A stretch of DNA of 64,000 bases from Thiosocius sp942490985 (GCA_942490985.1 CALNYW010000001.1:124001-188000); one strand, 5' to 3'; numbered from the stretch's first letter, positions 8,576 through 17,096 are shown. Notes: generated by a model from the sequence alone, not told the origin. Program-made: numbers and translations.

Positions 8576-8986
8576 TTAGTTGGCGGGTCCGCGGGTTTCG
8601 CAGCTGCCGCCGGTGCAGCGACGCTTCAGGCGCCACACCGTCACCCGCGTGTAACCCCAGTCGAGCAGCGGTAGCAGCCTGAACGTCCGGACGAACGATG
8701 CCAGCCAGCGGTATCCCCGTAGCTGCGCCCAAACCACCGCGAAGCCGTAGGCGCCCGTGGCCCACTGGCCGTCCGCCTGTTTGACATGAAACCGTGTCAT
8801 GGCCTCTGCCTTGGCGACGCCGAACGTCGCCATGACGTCGTCGCGAGGCGCGATGTCGATCCAGTCGAGACGATCGGCGCCTTTTAGACGGCGGTAGTGG
8901 GTGATCTCTCGAAGGCAGAGAGGGCATCCTCCGTCGTAAAGGACAACGGCTGTCGGCGTTGCGTGAGGGTTGTTGTCGGGTTGCAT
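8576..8986 (-). CDS. DCC-family (DUF393) thiol-disulfide oxidoreductase-like protein
   Basis: A 136-residue protein with the family signature VVLYDGGCPLCLREI near residues 14-28; the DGGCPLC core gives the DxxCxxC pattern for which the family is named. This CxxC is predicted to be redox active, as in thioredoxin-like proteins. The C-terminal half contains hydrophobic tracts and the basic run VWRLKRRCTGGSC. It is the first gene of the six-gene minus-strand operon that ends with the FeS-type cryptochrome. DCC proteins often accompany SDR and photolyase genes, but no substrate is established. Confidence 0.85.
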   Translation of the reverse strand: MQPDNNPHATPTAVVLYDGGCPLCLREITHYRRLKGADRLDWIDIAPRDDVMATFGVAKAEAMTRFHVKQADGQWATGAYGFAVVWAQLRGYRWLASFVRTFRLLPLLDWGYTRVTVWRLKRRCTGGSCETRGPAN

Positions 8987-9042
8987 AGCGTTCTTGGTCC
9001 TGTTGCTGCCGATCGAAATAACCGGTCGCGTCCAGAGAGTGT

Positions 9043-9076
9043 GGTACAGGTCTAGTCAAATGTCTACAAAATGTCT
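9043..9076. promoter_or_regulatory. Phased GTCT repeats between the light-stress operon and the cupredoxin gene, candidate operator
   Basis: Three GTCT units start at 9050, 9062 and 9073, about one helical turn apart. The last two are part of an exact direct repeat AAATGTCT-ACA-AAATGTCT (9058-9076). Overlapping this, GGTACA (9043-9048) and TGTCTA (9061-9066) are separated by 12 bases. As I remember it, this is two mismatches away from the TGTACA-N12-TGTA(C/T)A type operator described for B12-dependent LitR/PplR photoreceptor repressors, which control photolyase clusters. The site is in the divergent intergenic region, 57-90 bases upstream of the DCC start. No promoter elements are clear. Confidence 0.35.
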
Positions 9077-9181
9077 GAGAAAAGCAGGGCAAAAACATGA
9101 CAAAGTACGAACACGGTGGTCAGTCAGGTACGCAGTTGGTTCTGCTGGACACCGACATTTTTTGCTAAGGAGATGTTTGTA

Positions 9182-9789
9182 ATGAAGTTTTCGACAAAAC
9201 GACTCGCTGGGTTTTTTGCTATGGCCGCTTTCGTCACGACGGGCGCTGCGGTTGCCGGCAGCTACGGTGGTGGATACGGCTACCAGCCACAAGGCATGGG
9301 AATGGGCTACGGGCCCGGTGGCGGTTACGGTGCACCTTACGGCCGTCCGCCGATGGCACCGCCGATGCGGCCGCAACGCCCGACGCCCCCGCCGCGTCCT
9401 TCGATGGGCAAGCCCTACGGCTACGGTGCCCCGATGCGGGCGCCCTATGGGGGTGGCTATGCGGCTATGCGGGTGGCTATGCGCCTGCACAGCCGGCACC
9501 GGCCGCAGCCGCCCCAGCCCCTGCCGCAGAGGCCGCTGACAATGCCGAAGTAGCGATCTCCGGAATGCGCTTTGGTGGTGGAACCGTGACGATCAAAGCA
9601 GGTGGCACGGTCACCTGGGTAAACAAAGAGGCTGTTCCGCATACGGTAACCGCTAACGACGGCAGCTTCGGCTCGGAGAACCTTGGCGCCAACGCGAGCT
9701 ACTCGCGGACATTCGAGGAGCCGGGTACCTACAACTACTACTGCAAAATCCACCCGACGATGCGTGGCACTGTCGTGGTGCAAGGCTGA
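9182..9789 (+). CDS. Gly/Tyr/Pro-rich secreted cupredoxin, interrupted by a single-base frameshift near 9461
   Basis: ATG 9182 follows an excellent ribosome site (AAGGAGAT at 9168-9175) and opens a signal peptide (MKFSTKRLAGFFAMAAFV..., cleaved near AVAG). A low-complexity Gly-Tyr-Pro-Met-rich region follows. The frame breaks near 9461. One extra G there would join it to a Pro/Ala linker (PAQPAPAAAAPAPAAEAA) and a plastocyanin/amicyanin-like domain that carries all type-1 copper ligands: His in VPHTV, and Cys, His and Met in YYCKIHPTMRG. Restored length would be 202 residues. It probably transfers electrons or binds copper in the periplasm. The disruption could be real or an assembly indel. 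Without correction the gene makes a 123-residue protein with a shifted tail. Confidence 0.8.
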
Positions 9790-9824
9790 CGCCTGCCCCA
9801 AGCCCACCCAGGCGCTTGGCAAAA

Positions 9825-9858
9825 CAAAAACCCCGTGGCTTGTTCCACGGGGTTTTTT
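9825..9858 (+). terminator. Rho-independent terminator after the cupredoxin gene
   Basis: CCCCGTGG (9831-9838) pairs with CCACGGGG (9845-9852) around a 6-base loop and is followed by TTTTTT at 9853-9858. It is preceded by an A-rich run, so it could also end minus-strand transcripts. Confidence 0.92.
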
Positions 9859-10020
9859 CGTTGCGCCGGGCACTGCGGATGTCATCGGCAAACAAAACAT
9901 AGGTTTTCATTTTCGGATATAGGACAATTCCGTGACCGATGCGTTAGACGCCGTTCCAGCTTGCTCGGTGTTTGGGCGGTCGACGCTCGTTACACGATAT
10001 CGCCAAGCAAAAGGCCTGAA

Positions 10021-11175
10021 ATGAGACCCGAGCCGCCTCTCGTTGCCCATGTCATCTACGCGCTCGGTACGGGTGGGCTGGAGAATGGCTTGGTCAATCT
10101 CATCAACCGCGCGCCGCCCGATCGGTATCGCCACGCCATCATTTGTCTCACCTCATCGGGACAGTTCGCGTCGCGGCTCAAAGATAAGCAGGTCCCGGTG
10201 ATTTCGCTGAACAAGAAACCGGGGCATGACCTTGGGGTCTATTGGCGTCTTTGGCGAGTCCTGCTGCGGCTTCGGCCCGCGGTACTCCACACGCGCAACA
10301 TCGCGGCATTGGAGATGCATCTGGTTGGCCTGTTTGTTCCCGGAACGAAGCACATCCATGGCGAACATGGGCGCGACGTTTACGACATCGATGGCAGCAA
10401 TGCACGTTACAGACAATTGCGCCGATTGATTGCACCCTTGCTGACACGTTTCATCACGGTCAGTGCCGACCTAAAGCAGTGGCTGGTCAACGATGTGGGT
10501 ATTGGCGCCAAAAAAGTCGTGCAGATCTACAACGGCGTCGATCAGCAGGCCTTCCGCCCCCGCCAGGGGCCCCGGCCCGACCTTTCACCGAAGGGTTTCT
10601 TACACAGCGGACAGCGTTTGATCGGTACGGTCGGACGATTGGCCGAGGTCAAGGATCAGGCCACCTTGCTTGAGGCCGTTGAACTGCTGCTGATGAAACG
10701 CCCGGAGCTGCGCGCAAAATTGCGGGTCGTCGTCGTTGGTGATGGTCCGTTGCGGCAGTCGCTGGAGGAACAGATCCAGCGGGCGGGCCTCGGCGATGTC
10801 GTGTGGATGGCAGGCGATCGAGATGATGTCCCCGCGCTATTGCAGATGATGGACGTCTTCGTGCTCCCGTCACTGGGAGAGGGGGTGTCGAACACGATCC
10901 TCGAAGCCATGGCGAGCGGCCTGCCGGTGATCGCAACAAATGTTGGCGGCAATCCGGAGTTGGTTGAGCCGCACGTCAACGGTTTCTTGTTCGACGTTGG
11001 TAATGCTCAAGCACTTGCGGATATTGTCGCTGACCTGCTGGACAGAGATGGACTTTCCCAAACCATGGGCAAGGCGGCCAGACAGCGGGTGGAAGAGCGA
11101 TTCGATTGGCAACACACCGTGGATCGATACCTGAGCGTGTACGATGCCGCCATTGGCGTTAACAAGGGGCTGTAG
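10021..11175 (+). CDS. GT4-family glycosyltransferase, exosortase A/EPS-system type
   Basis: A 384-residue retaining glycosyltransferase. ATG 10021 starts MRPEPPLVAHVIYALGTGGLENG, the usual opening of the PEP-CTERM/XrtA-associated sugar transferase group. A longer upstream frame would lack similarity. The donor-binding EX7E motif is in the segment LGEGVSNTILEAMASGLPVIA near residues 288-308. It probably adds a sugar to a lipid-linked exopolysaccharide precursor at the cytoplasmic membrane face. The next gene, 9 bases downstream, is the amidotransferase usually found in the same EPS clusters. No exosortase, polymerase or export gene is present in this window. Confidence 0.88.
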   Translation: MRPEPPLVAHVIYALGTGGLENGLVNLINRAPPDRYRHAIICLTSSGQFASRLKDKQVPVISLNKKPGHDLGVYWRLWRVLLRLRPAVLHTRNIAALEMHLVGLFVPGTKHIHGEHGRDVYDIDGSNARYRQLRRLIAPLLTRFITVSADLKQWLVNDVGIGAKKVVQIYNGVDQQAFRPRQGPRPDLSPKGFLHSGQRLIGTVGRLAEVKDQATLLEAVELLLMKRPELRAKLRVVVVGDGPLRQSLEEQIQRAGLGDVVWMAGDRDDVPALLQMMDVFVLPSLGEGVSNTILEAMASGLPVIATNVGGNPELVEPHVNGFLFDVGNAQALADIVADLLDRDGLSQTMGKAARQRVEERFDWQHTVDRYLSVYDAAIGVNKGL

Positions 11176-11184
11176 GACGTAATT

Positions 11185-13086
11185 ATGTGCGGCATCGCCG
11201 GGATTTTTGATCTTAGGGAAACCCGTGAGATCGATGCAGACCTTCTGCATCGCATGAACGAGAGTCAGTTTCATCGTGGGCCCGATGAAGGGGGCGTACA
11301 TATCGAGCCTGGGGTGGGCCTCGCTCACCGTCGTTTGTCGATTATCGATCTGTCATCCGGGCAGCAGCCGATGTTTAGCGCCGACGGCAATCTTTGCGTG
11401 GTCTACAACGGCGAAATCTACAACTTCGCGGAACTCGCCGAGGACCTGAAATCACGTGGCTACGCGTTTCGAACGCGTTGTGACACCGAGGTCATTCTCT
11501 ACGCCTGGGCGGAGTGGGGCGAGGCCTGCGTCGAACATTTTCGCGGGATGTTCGCGTTCGCCCTGTATGACCGCGGGCGCCGTAGCCTTTTTCTGGCGCG
11601 TGATCGCTTGGGTATCAAACCACTTTTCTACAGCGTGCTGCCGGACGGACAGTTGATCTTCGGCTCCGAACTCAAGGTGCTGAAGCAACATCCGCGGCTG
11701 CGCCGGGAGGTCGACCCGAGATCGATCGAGGATTACTTCGCGCTCGGCTATATCCCTGAGCCAAAGACGATCTACAGCGAGGTCCACAAGCTGCCGCCTG
11801 GTCACCGTGTGCTCTATCGGCGCGGCGAGCCTTTGCCCGAATCACGGGCTTACTGGGACCTGCAGTTTGACGCGACGAACAGCGACGATGAACAGCGGAT
11901 TGCTGAAGAACTCATTGAGCGCCTGCGCGAAGCAGTCGATGTAAGACTGGTGTCCGAGGTCCCGCTGGGTGCGTTTCTCTCGGGGGGCGTTGATTCGAGC
12001 GCGGTAGTCGCGATGATGGCTCAACTGCAGGATGAACCGGTCAATACCTGTGCGATCGGTTTTGACGTTAAACAATACGACGAGACCGACTACGCACAAG
12101 CCGTGGCGAAGCGCTATGCAACCAATCATTTTGAAAAGCAGGTAGCCAGCGAGGATTTCGGACTGCTCGATACCTTGGCATCGTTGTATGACGAGCCGTA
12201 TGCCGACAGCTCCGCGATACCGACCTACCGAGTCTGCGAATTGGCAAAACAGCGTGTCACGGTGGCGCTGTCCGGCGATGGGGGCGATGAACACTTTGCG
12301 GGTTATCGACGTTACCGCTGGCACATGAACGAGGAGCGCTTGCGTTCGCGGTTGCCGATTGGTCTGCGCCGTCCGCTGTTCGGTACGTTGGGTCGGTGGT
12401 ATCCGAAGGCCGATTGGGCACCACGGGTTTTCCGGGCTAAGACGACGTTCCAGGCACTGGCACGTGATTCGGTCGAAGCCTACATGCATACCGTTTCCCA
12501 GACCGGCGAAGACCAACGTGCGCTGCTGTTCAGCGATGACCTGAAGCGTCATCTGCAGGGATACCGGGCGATTGACACATTCCATCAGCATGCCGGGCGG
12601 GCGGCGACCGACGACCCGTTGTCATTGATTCAGTACATCGATACCAAGACCTACCTGGTCGGCGATATTCTGACCAAGGTCGATCGTGCCAGCATGGCGC
12701 ATGCCCTCGAGGTGCGAGTGCCGTTGCTTGACCACAAACTCCTCGAATGGGCGGCGACACTGCCTTCGCATCTGAAGCTCAGGGGCCAGGAAGGTAAATT
12801 CATTTTAAAGAAATCACTCGAGCCGTATTTGCCCAATGATGTGTTGTACCGCCCGAAGATGGGCTTCGGGGTTCCTCTGGCCAAGTGGTTCAGAGGCCCG
12901 TTGAAGTCTCGTGTGCAACAAGCGTTGACCGAAGGTGGCTTGGTTGATTCGGGCCTGTTTCGGCCGACCTACCTGAAAACGCTGGTCAATCAGCATCAAT
13001 CTGGGGTGCGGGACTACAGTACCGTGCTGTGGTCGTTAATGATGTTCGAGGCGACCATGCGGGATGATACGCTGGATTTGTCTTAG
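11185..13086 (+). CDS. Asparagine synthase-like amidotransferase, exosortase A system-associated type 1
   Basis: A 633-residue protein. The N-terminal glutaminase domain begins MCGIAGIFDL with the catalytic nucleophile Cys2, RRLSIIDL near residues 51-58 and NGEIYN near 76. The C-terminal synthetase domain has the ATP-pyrophosphatase loop FLSGGVDSSAV near residue 266 and SGDGGDEHFAGY near 363. It would use glutamine-derived ammonia to amidate a carboxylate, probably on an EPS sugar or its precursor, rather than make free asparagine. The sequence has the length and features of the amidotransferase that accompanies XrtA-type EPS loci. It is coupled to the glycosyltransferase gene by a 9-base gap. 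Confidence 0.88.
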   Translation: MCGIAGIFDLRETREIDADLLHRMNESQFHRGPDEGGVHIEPGVGLAHRRLSIIDLSSGQQPMFSADGNLCVVYNGEIYNFAELAEDLKSRGYAFRTRCDTEVILYAWAEWGEACVEHFRGMFAFALYDRGRRSLFLARDRLGIKPLFYSVLPDGQLIFGSELKVLKQHPRLRREVDPRSIEDYFALGYIPEPKTIYSEVHKLPPGHRVLYRRGEPLPESRAYWDLQFDATNSDDEQRIAEELIERLREAVDVRLVSEVPLGAFLSGGVDSSAVVAMMAQLQDEPVNTCAIGFDVKQYDETDYAQAVAKRYATNHFEKQVASEDFGLLDTLASLYDEPYADSSAIPTYRVCELAKQRVTVALSGDGGDEHFAGYRRYRWHMNEERLRSRLPIGLRRPLFGTLGRWYPKADWAPRVFRAKTTFQALARDSVEAYMHTVSQTGEDQRALLFSDDLKRHLQGYRAIDTFHQHAGRAATDDPLSLIQYIDTKTYLVGDILTKVDRASMAHALEVRVPLLDHKLLEWAATLPSHLKLRGQEGKFILKKSLEPYLPNDVLYRPKMGFGVPLAKWFRGPLKSRVQQALTEGGLVDSGLFRPTYLKTLVNQHQSGVRDYSTVLWSLMMFEATMRDDTLDLS

Positions 13087-13164
13087 GCGACCAAGTGTCC
13101 GGCGGGAAATGACAGCAAGGGCCGGCGCGATCATTCCAGATACCGGCGCAATGTGCAGGCCAAT

Positions 13165-13193
13165 AAAAAACCCGCGATCTTGTTGATCGCGGG
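13165..13193 (-). terminator. Rho-independent terminator of the cytochrome c-DUF302 gene
   Basis: On the minus strand CCCGCGATC and GATCGCGGG form a 9-bp stem with a 5-base loop (13171-13193), followed by TTTTTT (13170-13165). The plus strand has no U-tract, so it mainly serves the minus-strand cytochrome gene, though the stem faces the end of the amidotransferase gene too. Confidence 0.88.
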
Positions 13194-13241
13194 TCCATTG
13201 TGCCGATGTGCCGGGACGAGTGCCCGGCAGGCGTTTGCCGG

Positions 13242-14357
13242 TTAGCCAGACTTGCCGGACGCCCCGGCAGTCATGACGTCGAGCATTTGTTGATTGACGC
13301 GAATTGCGGTCTCGATGACCTCGGGCGGCAACAGCTTGCTGTCGATGAGCATGTCGAGGTTGAGCATCATCAGCCACAGTTTTCCGTCGCTGTCCTCGAC
13401 CATCGAGATGCGGCACGGCATGTAGCTCGAGAACACCGGGTCTGCAATGACCATCAAGCGCGCATCCATCGGGTTGCAGAATTGGTAGATCGACAGGTGC
13501 GGCATCTCGACGCCTTGCTTCTCGAGGAACTGCGAGACTTTCTGTTGCGCGACCTTTTTCAGGCCGATTTCCTCGGCCTTGGCGATCATGGCCTTTTCTG
13601 CCGCGGCGGTGTCGACACCCTTTTCCATCGCCATACGAACCACGGTCTGCGTGATGTCGGTGATCTGGATGCTCTGGCTCAGTTCGCGACGTTGTGGGCG
13701 AGCGAATGCCGGCCGGTACATTGGCGGGCGGAATGCATAACCCTGCACGATGCGGGCGTCGTCGAGCGTCGCCAGATACGCGGTCAGGTTGACGAAATCG
13801 GTGTCCTTGTAGTCTTCAAACGTGTCGTCTTCTTTGTCATTGGCGTGGATTCTCGTTCCCTGTGAGAAGTTGCGCATGGTCGTGAAGAGGTACTCGGGAT
13901 GCTGACCGGCCAGCGGCGGTGCCTCTTTGCTGGGTTTACCGTAACCGTCGCGGTTGTGACAGTTCTTACAGTCGCTTCGGAAGATGTCTTTGCCCTCGCC
14001 GACATCACCGCCGATCCGCGAGCGTATATCGAACATTTCGTCGGAGCTCAGATCCAATGAGGCCAGGTAGGCGGCGACATCCTGGTAGTCGCGCTCGGTG
14101 AACTGGTCGATCTGCGAAGTTCTCACCATCAACGGGTAGACACGCGTCCCATCCACGTAGTCTTTCATCGCCTTGATGATGTATTCCTTTGGTAGTCCGG
14201 CAATTCGGGGTGACAGCCGACCGGCGGCGCCTTGGCCATGAGCGCCGTGGCATAGCGCGCAGCTCTTATTGATTATCTGGCCGTTTGCCAGGTCCGCAGA
14301 CCAGGCAGGAAGGCTAACCGCCAAAAGCAGCGTGGCGGTGACAAGTCGTGCAAACAT
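13242..14357 (-). CDS. Periplasmic diheme cytochrome c fused to a DUF302 domain
   Basis: A 371-residue protein. ATG 14357 is chosen because it has a ribosome site (GGAGAGG) and opens a signal peptide, MFARLVTATLLLAVSLPAWSA. Two class I cytochrome c domains follow, with heme motifs CALCH near residue 33 and CKNCH near residue 128, each with downstream Met-containing loops. From about residue 230 to the end there is a DUF302 domain, including the segment MVEDSDGKLWLMMLNLDMLI. Cytochrome c-DUF302 architectures occur in sulfur-oxidising and metal-cycling bacteria; DUF302 alone has no established function. Electron transfer is secure but the partner is unknown. It lies beside, but is not co-transcribed with, the hydrogenase operon (170-base gap). 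Confidence 0.88.
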   Translation of the reverse strand: MFARLVTATLLLAVSLPAWSADLANGQIINKSCALCHGAHGQGAAGRLSPRIAGLPKEYIIKAMKDYVDGTRVYPLMVRTSQIDQFTERDYQDVAAYLASLDLSSDEMFDIRSRIGGDVGEGKDIFRSDCKNCHNRDGYGKPSKEAPPLAGQHPEYLFTTMRNFSQGTRIHANDKEDDTFEDYKDTDFVNLTAYLATLDDARIVQGYAFRPPMYRPAFARPQRRELSQSIQITDITQTVVRMAMEKGVDTAAAEKAMIAKAEEIGLKKVAQQKVSQFLEKQGVEMPHLSIYQFCNPMDARLMVIADPVFSSYMPCRISMVEDSDGKLWLMMLNLDMLIDSKLLPPEVIETAIRVNQQMLDVMTAGASGKSG

Positions 14358-14528
14358 GCGGTGTACCTCTCCAGGTTCTTCTAAAACGAGGCCCACAGTG
14401 CGACCGGTAAAGTGAGCAACAACGGAATCGTTGGGTCGTCAATATAACCGCAATAGCGCAAAGCTAATTATGATCTAGGGCAAAGTCTTTTTGCGTTTTT
14501 CGGTTGACTTCATCGCCGTTCGAGACCT

Positions 14529-15008
14529 TCAACGGTGCGAGGTTCTCGGTTCGACGTGTGGCTGTGGGCCGCATTCATTCAGCTTATTGACTAAGAAATC
14601 ACTGAGTAATCGGACGCCGCGTGGTGGTGTTGTCCGGCCCTTCATTCGCCCGTTTGCGACAATATCTATGGCGTAGATCGCCAATCGCCGGGGCAGTCGA
14701 CCCAGGGCGCCGGCCAGCGCCAGTGTGTCGGCCAGTTGCTCGCCATGGCTATCGAGCCTTGGTTGCCGCCGCACCAGTTGCCCAGGCAGGACCCGGACAA
14801 AGGGTTTTCCGGCCGGACAGCCCAGTGCGGCATCGATGAGCGTGACGTCGCTGTCCGCGCTCAACCAGGTAATCACTGTCGCCCCGGGGCGGTCCAGGGT
14901 AATCAGGTCGATATCGGTCGGCAGTCGGCCCCGTAGCTCGTCGATCACCCACCAGGCCGCACGATCAGCGCCGAACGGCGAACCGATGGCGATGATCCGT
15001 CGGCTCAT
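14529..15008 (-). CDS. [NiFe]-hydrogenase maturation protease for the HyhL large subunit
   Basis: A 159-residue protein starting MSRRIIAIGSPFGADRAAWWVIDEL. This is the HyaD/HycI peptidase fold: a GSPFGAD loop with the nickel-sensing Asp, and DVTLIDAALG where the second metal ligand is expected. These endopeptidases clip the C-terminal tail of the large subunit after nickel insertion. The ATG overlaps the hyhL stop by four bases, and a longer upstream start would lie inside hyhL. This pairing and the cleavable tail on HyhL support the assignment. It is the last gene of the hydrogenase operon. Confidence 0.85.
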   Translation of the reverse strand: MSRRIIAIGSPFGADRAAWWVIDELRGRLPTDIDLITLDRPGATVITWLSADSDVTLIDAALGCPAGKPFVRVLPGQLVRRQPRLDSHGEQLADTLALAGALGRLPRRLAIYAIDIVANGRMKGRTTPPRGVRLLSDFLVNKLNECGPQPHVEPRTSHR

Positions 15009-16297
15009 CGTTGGATGTCCAACGTGAGGAAGTGGGTCGCGCAGGAGATACAAGGGTCATAGTTGCGGATCACGCGCTCGGCGTGATGGCGTACAGCAGG
15101 CTCTGGCTTGTCGAGACCGAATGCGATCAAACTGCTGCTCAAGTCGTCGGCGATGCGGGCCTGATTCTGACTGGTCGGTGGAACGATGCGCGCGGTCTTG
15201 ACGATGCCGCGTTCGTCTAGCTCATAGCGGTGCCAAAGCAGACCGCGCGGGGCCTCCGTCGCACCAAAGCCGATACCGCCACCGATGGTTGGCTCGCAAA
15301 AACTCTGGTCGGGGGCGTGGTAGTGCTCAAGCAATCGAATCGCTTCCACCAGCGCCACGTGGATTTCCAGGGTGCGCGCAAAAAGGCTCAAGAACGGGTC
15401 TCGGCCTGGTAGCTCTATGCCACTGCGGTCGAGCAGCGCACGACTGCTTTGAGGCAGCCTATCGTGATTGAGGTTCAGTCGCGCCAGTGGTCCGACCAGG
15501 TATGGCTCGTCGTGCAGCAGCGCAAACAGCGCCGTTGAGTGAGGTCGATGAGACTCGGTGACATGATCGGCAAAATGTTCTTTGCCGATATCAAGGCCGG
15601 TGTCGCTGACCAATCGACCGGACATCATCGGGTACTCGTTCGGGTGACGCAGGGCGACACTGGTAAAGGTCTGCGGCTCGCCTGGCAGATCCAGCGAGGC
15701 TGCCCATTCCACCAGTGCTTCCGCGTCGGGGAGGGCATTGCGAAGGCGCGACAGTAGCGGTGCGATTTCATTTTCCGCCGGCGCATGAAAAAAGCCCCCG
15801 ACTCTCGCGCCAACGGGGTGGACCGAGCGTCCCCCAAGTAACCTTATCAACGCGTTGCCGAGTGCCTGTATGGCAAGCCCCCGTTCAACCAGATCAGGGT
15901 GCTTGGCGGCCATCTCGATGACGTTCTCGAAGCCAAGAAAATCCGGGGCTGCCAACAAATGTACGTGCAGGGCGTGACTTTGCAGCCACTCTCCACAATA
16001 GAACAGCCGTCGCATGTCGTTTACCCAGGCGGTGCTGTCCAGCGCGAAAATTTGTTCGAGTGCCTGTACTGCGCTGAGTTGGTAAGCCACCGGGCAGATA
16101 CCGCAGATTCGCGCGACTATCTCAATGACCTCATGGTGCTGACGACCTTCGAGGAATTTTTCGAAATAGCGCGGTGGCTCGAAGATGTCGAGCGCAATCT
16201 CTTCGATCCGTTGGTCCTTGATATGCAGGCGCAACGCACCTTCGCCTTCAACGCGGGTCAATGCGGGAACGCAAATTGGGATGTTCCGGTCAGTCAT
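15005..16297 (-). CDS. hyhL: Group 3b [NiFe]-hydrogenase large (alpha) subunit
   Basis: A 430-residue catalytic subunit. The two nickel-binding motifs are present: RICGICPVAYQ near residues 63-73 and DPCISCATHFLTLDIQR at the extreme C-terminus (DPCxxCxxH). The residues after His form the short tail removed by the maturation protease encoded next. Group 3b enzymes are cytoplasmic, bidirectional and NADP-linked, and some also reduce sulfur (sulfhydrogenase). The start overlaps the small-subunit gene by 8 bases. The neighbouring hyhS, hyhG and hyhB genes define the complete tetramer. Accessory hyp maturation genes are not in this window. Confidence 0.92.
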   Translation of the reverse strand: MTDRNIPICVPALTRVEGEGALRLHIKDQRIEEIALDIFEPPRYFEKFLEGRQHHEVIEIVARICGICPVAYQLSAVQALEQIFALDSTAWVNDMRRLFYCGEWLQSHALHVHLLAAPDFLGFENVIEMAAKHPDLVERGLAIQALGNALIRLLGGRSVHPVGARVGGFFHAPAENEIAPLLSRLRNALPDAEALVEWAASLDLPGEPQTFTSVALRHPNEYPMMSGRLVSDTGLDIGKEHFADHVTESHRPHSTALFALLHDEPYLVGPLARLNLNHDRLPQSSRALLDRSGIELPGRDPFLSLFARTLEIHVALVEAIRLLEHYHAPDQSFCEPTIGGGIGFGATEAPRGLLWHRYELDERGIVKTARIVPPTSQNQARIADDLSSSLIAFGLDKPEPAVRHHAERVIRNYDPCISCATHFLTLDIQR

Positions 16298-17096
16298 GAT
16301 CGGCGCCCCGCTGTCGGTATTTCACGCCGGCCGCTAGAAATGCCGGCGCCTGGCTGTTAATCGACAGAAAACGCCGCGCGACCGCCGCAGGGTGCAGGCC
16401 GAGTCCCTCGAGGCGCTGTCCCAGTGCGTCGGTGTTGGGATTTTCCGCGGGACCGAAGCAGGCATAGCAGTCCCGGCCAAATCGTGGACAAAGGGCGCCA
16501 CAGCCCCCGCGGGTAACCGGGCCGAGACAGGGGTGACCACCAGCCACCATCACGCAGATCGTCAGTTGGCGTTTGCATTCGAGGCAAAGCTTTTCTATCT
16601 CGGGTATCGGTTTAACGCCCAGCAGCAGGTGTTCGATACTGGCGAATACCTGTCTGGCATCGACAGGGCAGCCCCAGAGTTCAAGATCCACGCGGATGAA
16701 TTTGCTCGGCGGTTCGGCTTTCTCCAGCGTCCGAATGACCTCGGGGTTGGCATAGACGCTGTTCTTCCACGCCTCGTGGACGGCGTCGAGATTGCGTAAC
16801 GCCTGCAACCCGCCACTTGTCGCGCATGCCCCAATCGCAACAACGAACTGGCTGTTGCGTCGGATGGCATCAATTCGCTCAATTTCCTGGTCCGTCGAGA
16901 CACTGCCTTCGACGAAACTGATGTCGACCTGGGCGTCTTCATCGGTGAAGCCGGCTTCCAGGAAATGGCGGACGTCGACGTGTTCGGCCAGCTTCAGCAG
17001 GTCCTTGCCGGCGTTGAGGAAGGCAAGTTGGCAGCCATCGCATGATGAAAACTTATGTACCGCGATCGTCGGTTTCTTGCTCGTGTCAATCCGCAT
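16290..17096 (-). CDS. hyhS: Group 3b [NiFe]-hydrogenase small (delta) subunit
   Basis: A 268-residue subunit carrying the electron-relay iron-sulfur clusters. ATG 17096 follows the hyhG stop directly (TGATG overlap). The proximal cluster ligands appear as SSCDGCQLAF near residues 18-27, GACATSGG near residue 95 and the cysteine-rich segment HPCLGPVTRGGCGALCPRFG near residue 190. It passes electrons from the active site to the diaphorase pair HyhG/HyhB. A longer frame upstream (to 17210) is an overlap artefact inside hyhG. Confidence 0.9.
   Translation of the reverse strand: MRIDTSKKPTIAVHKFSSCDGCQLAFLNAGKDLLKLAEHVDVRHFLEAGFTDEDAQVDISFVEGSVSTDQEIERIDAIRRNSQFVVAIGACATSGGLQALRNLDAVHEAWKNSVYANPEVIRTLEKAEPPSKFIRVDLELWGCPVDARQVFASIEHLLLGVKPIPEIEKLCLECKRQLTICVMVAGGHPCLGPVTRGGCGALCPRFGRDCYACFGPAENPNTDALGQRLEGLGLHPAAVARRFLSINSQAPAFLAAGVKYRQRGADHD

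Noticed and set aside
9565..9789. A separate 74-residue cupredoxin gene
   Set aside because: It lacks a signal peptide and ribosome site, and its frame extends upstream as a Pro/Ala linker that meets the signal-bearing frame; it is the 3' part of one frameshifted gene.
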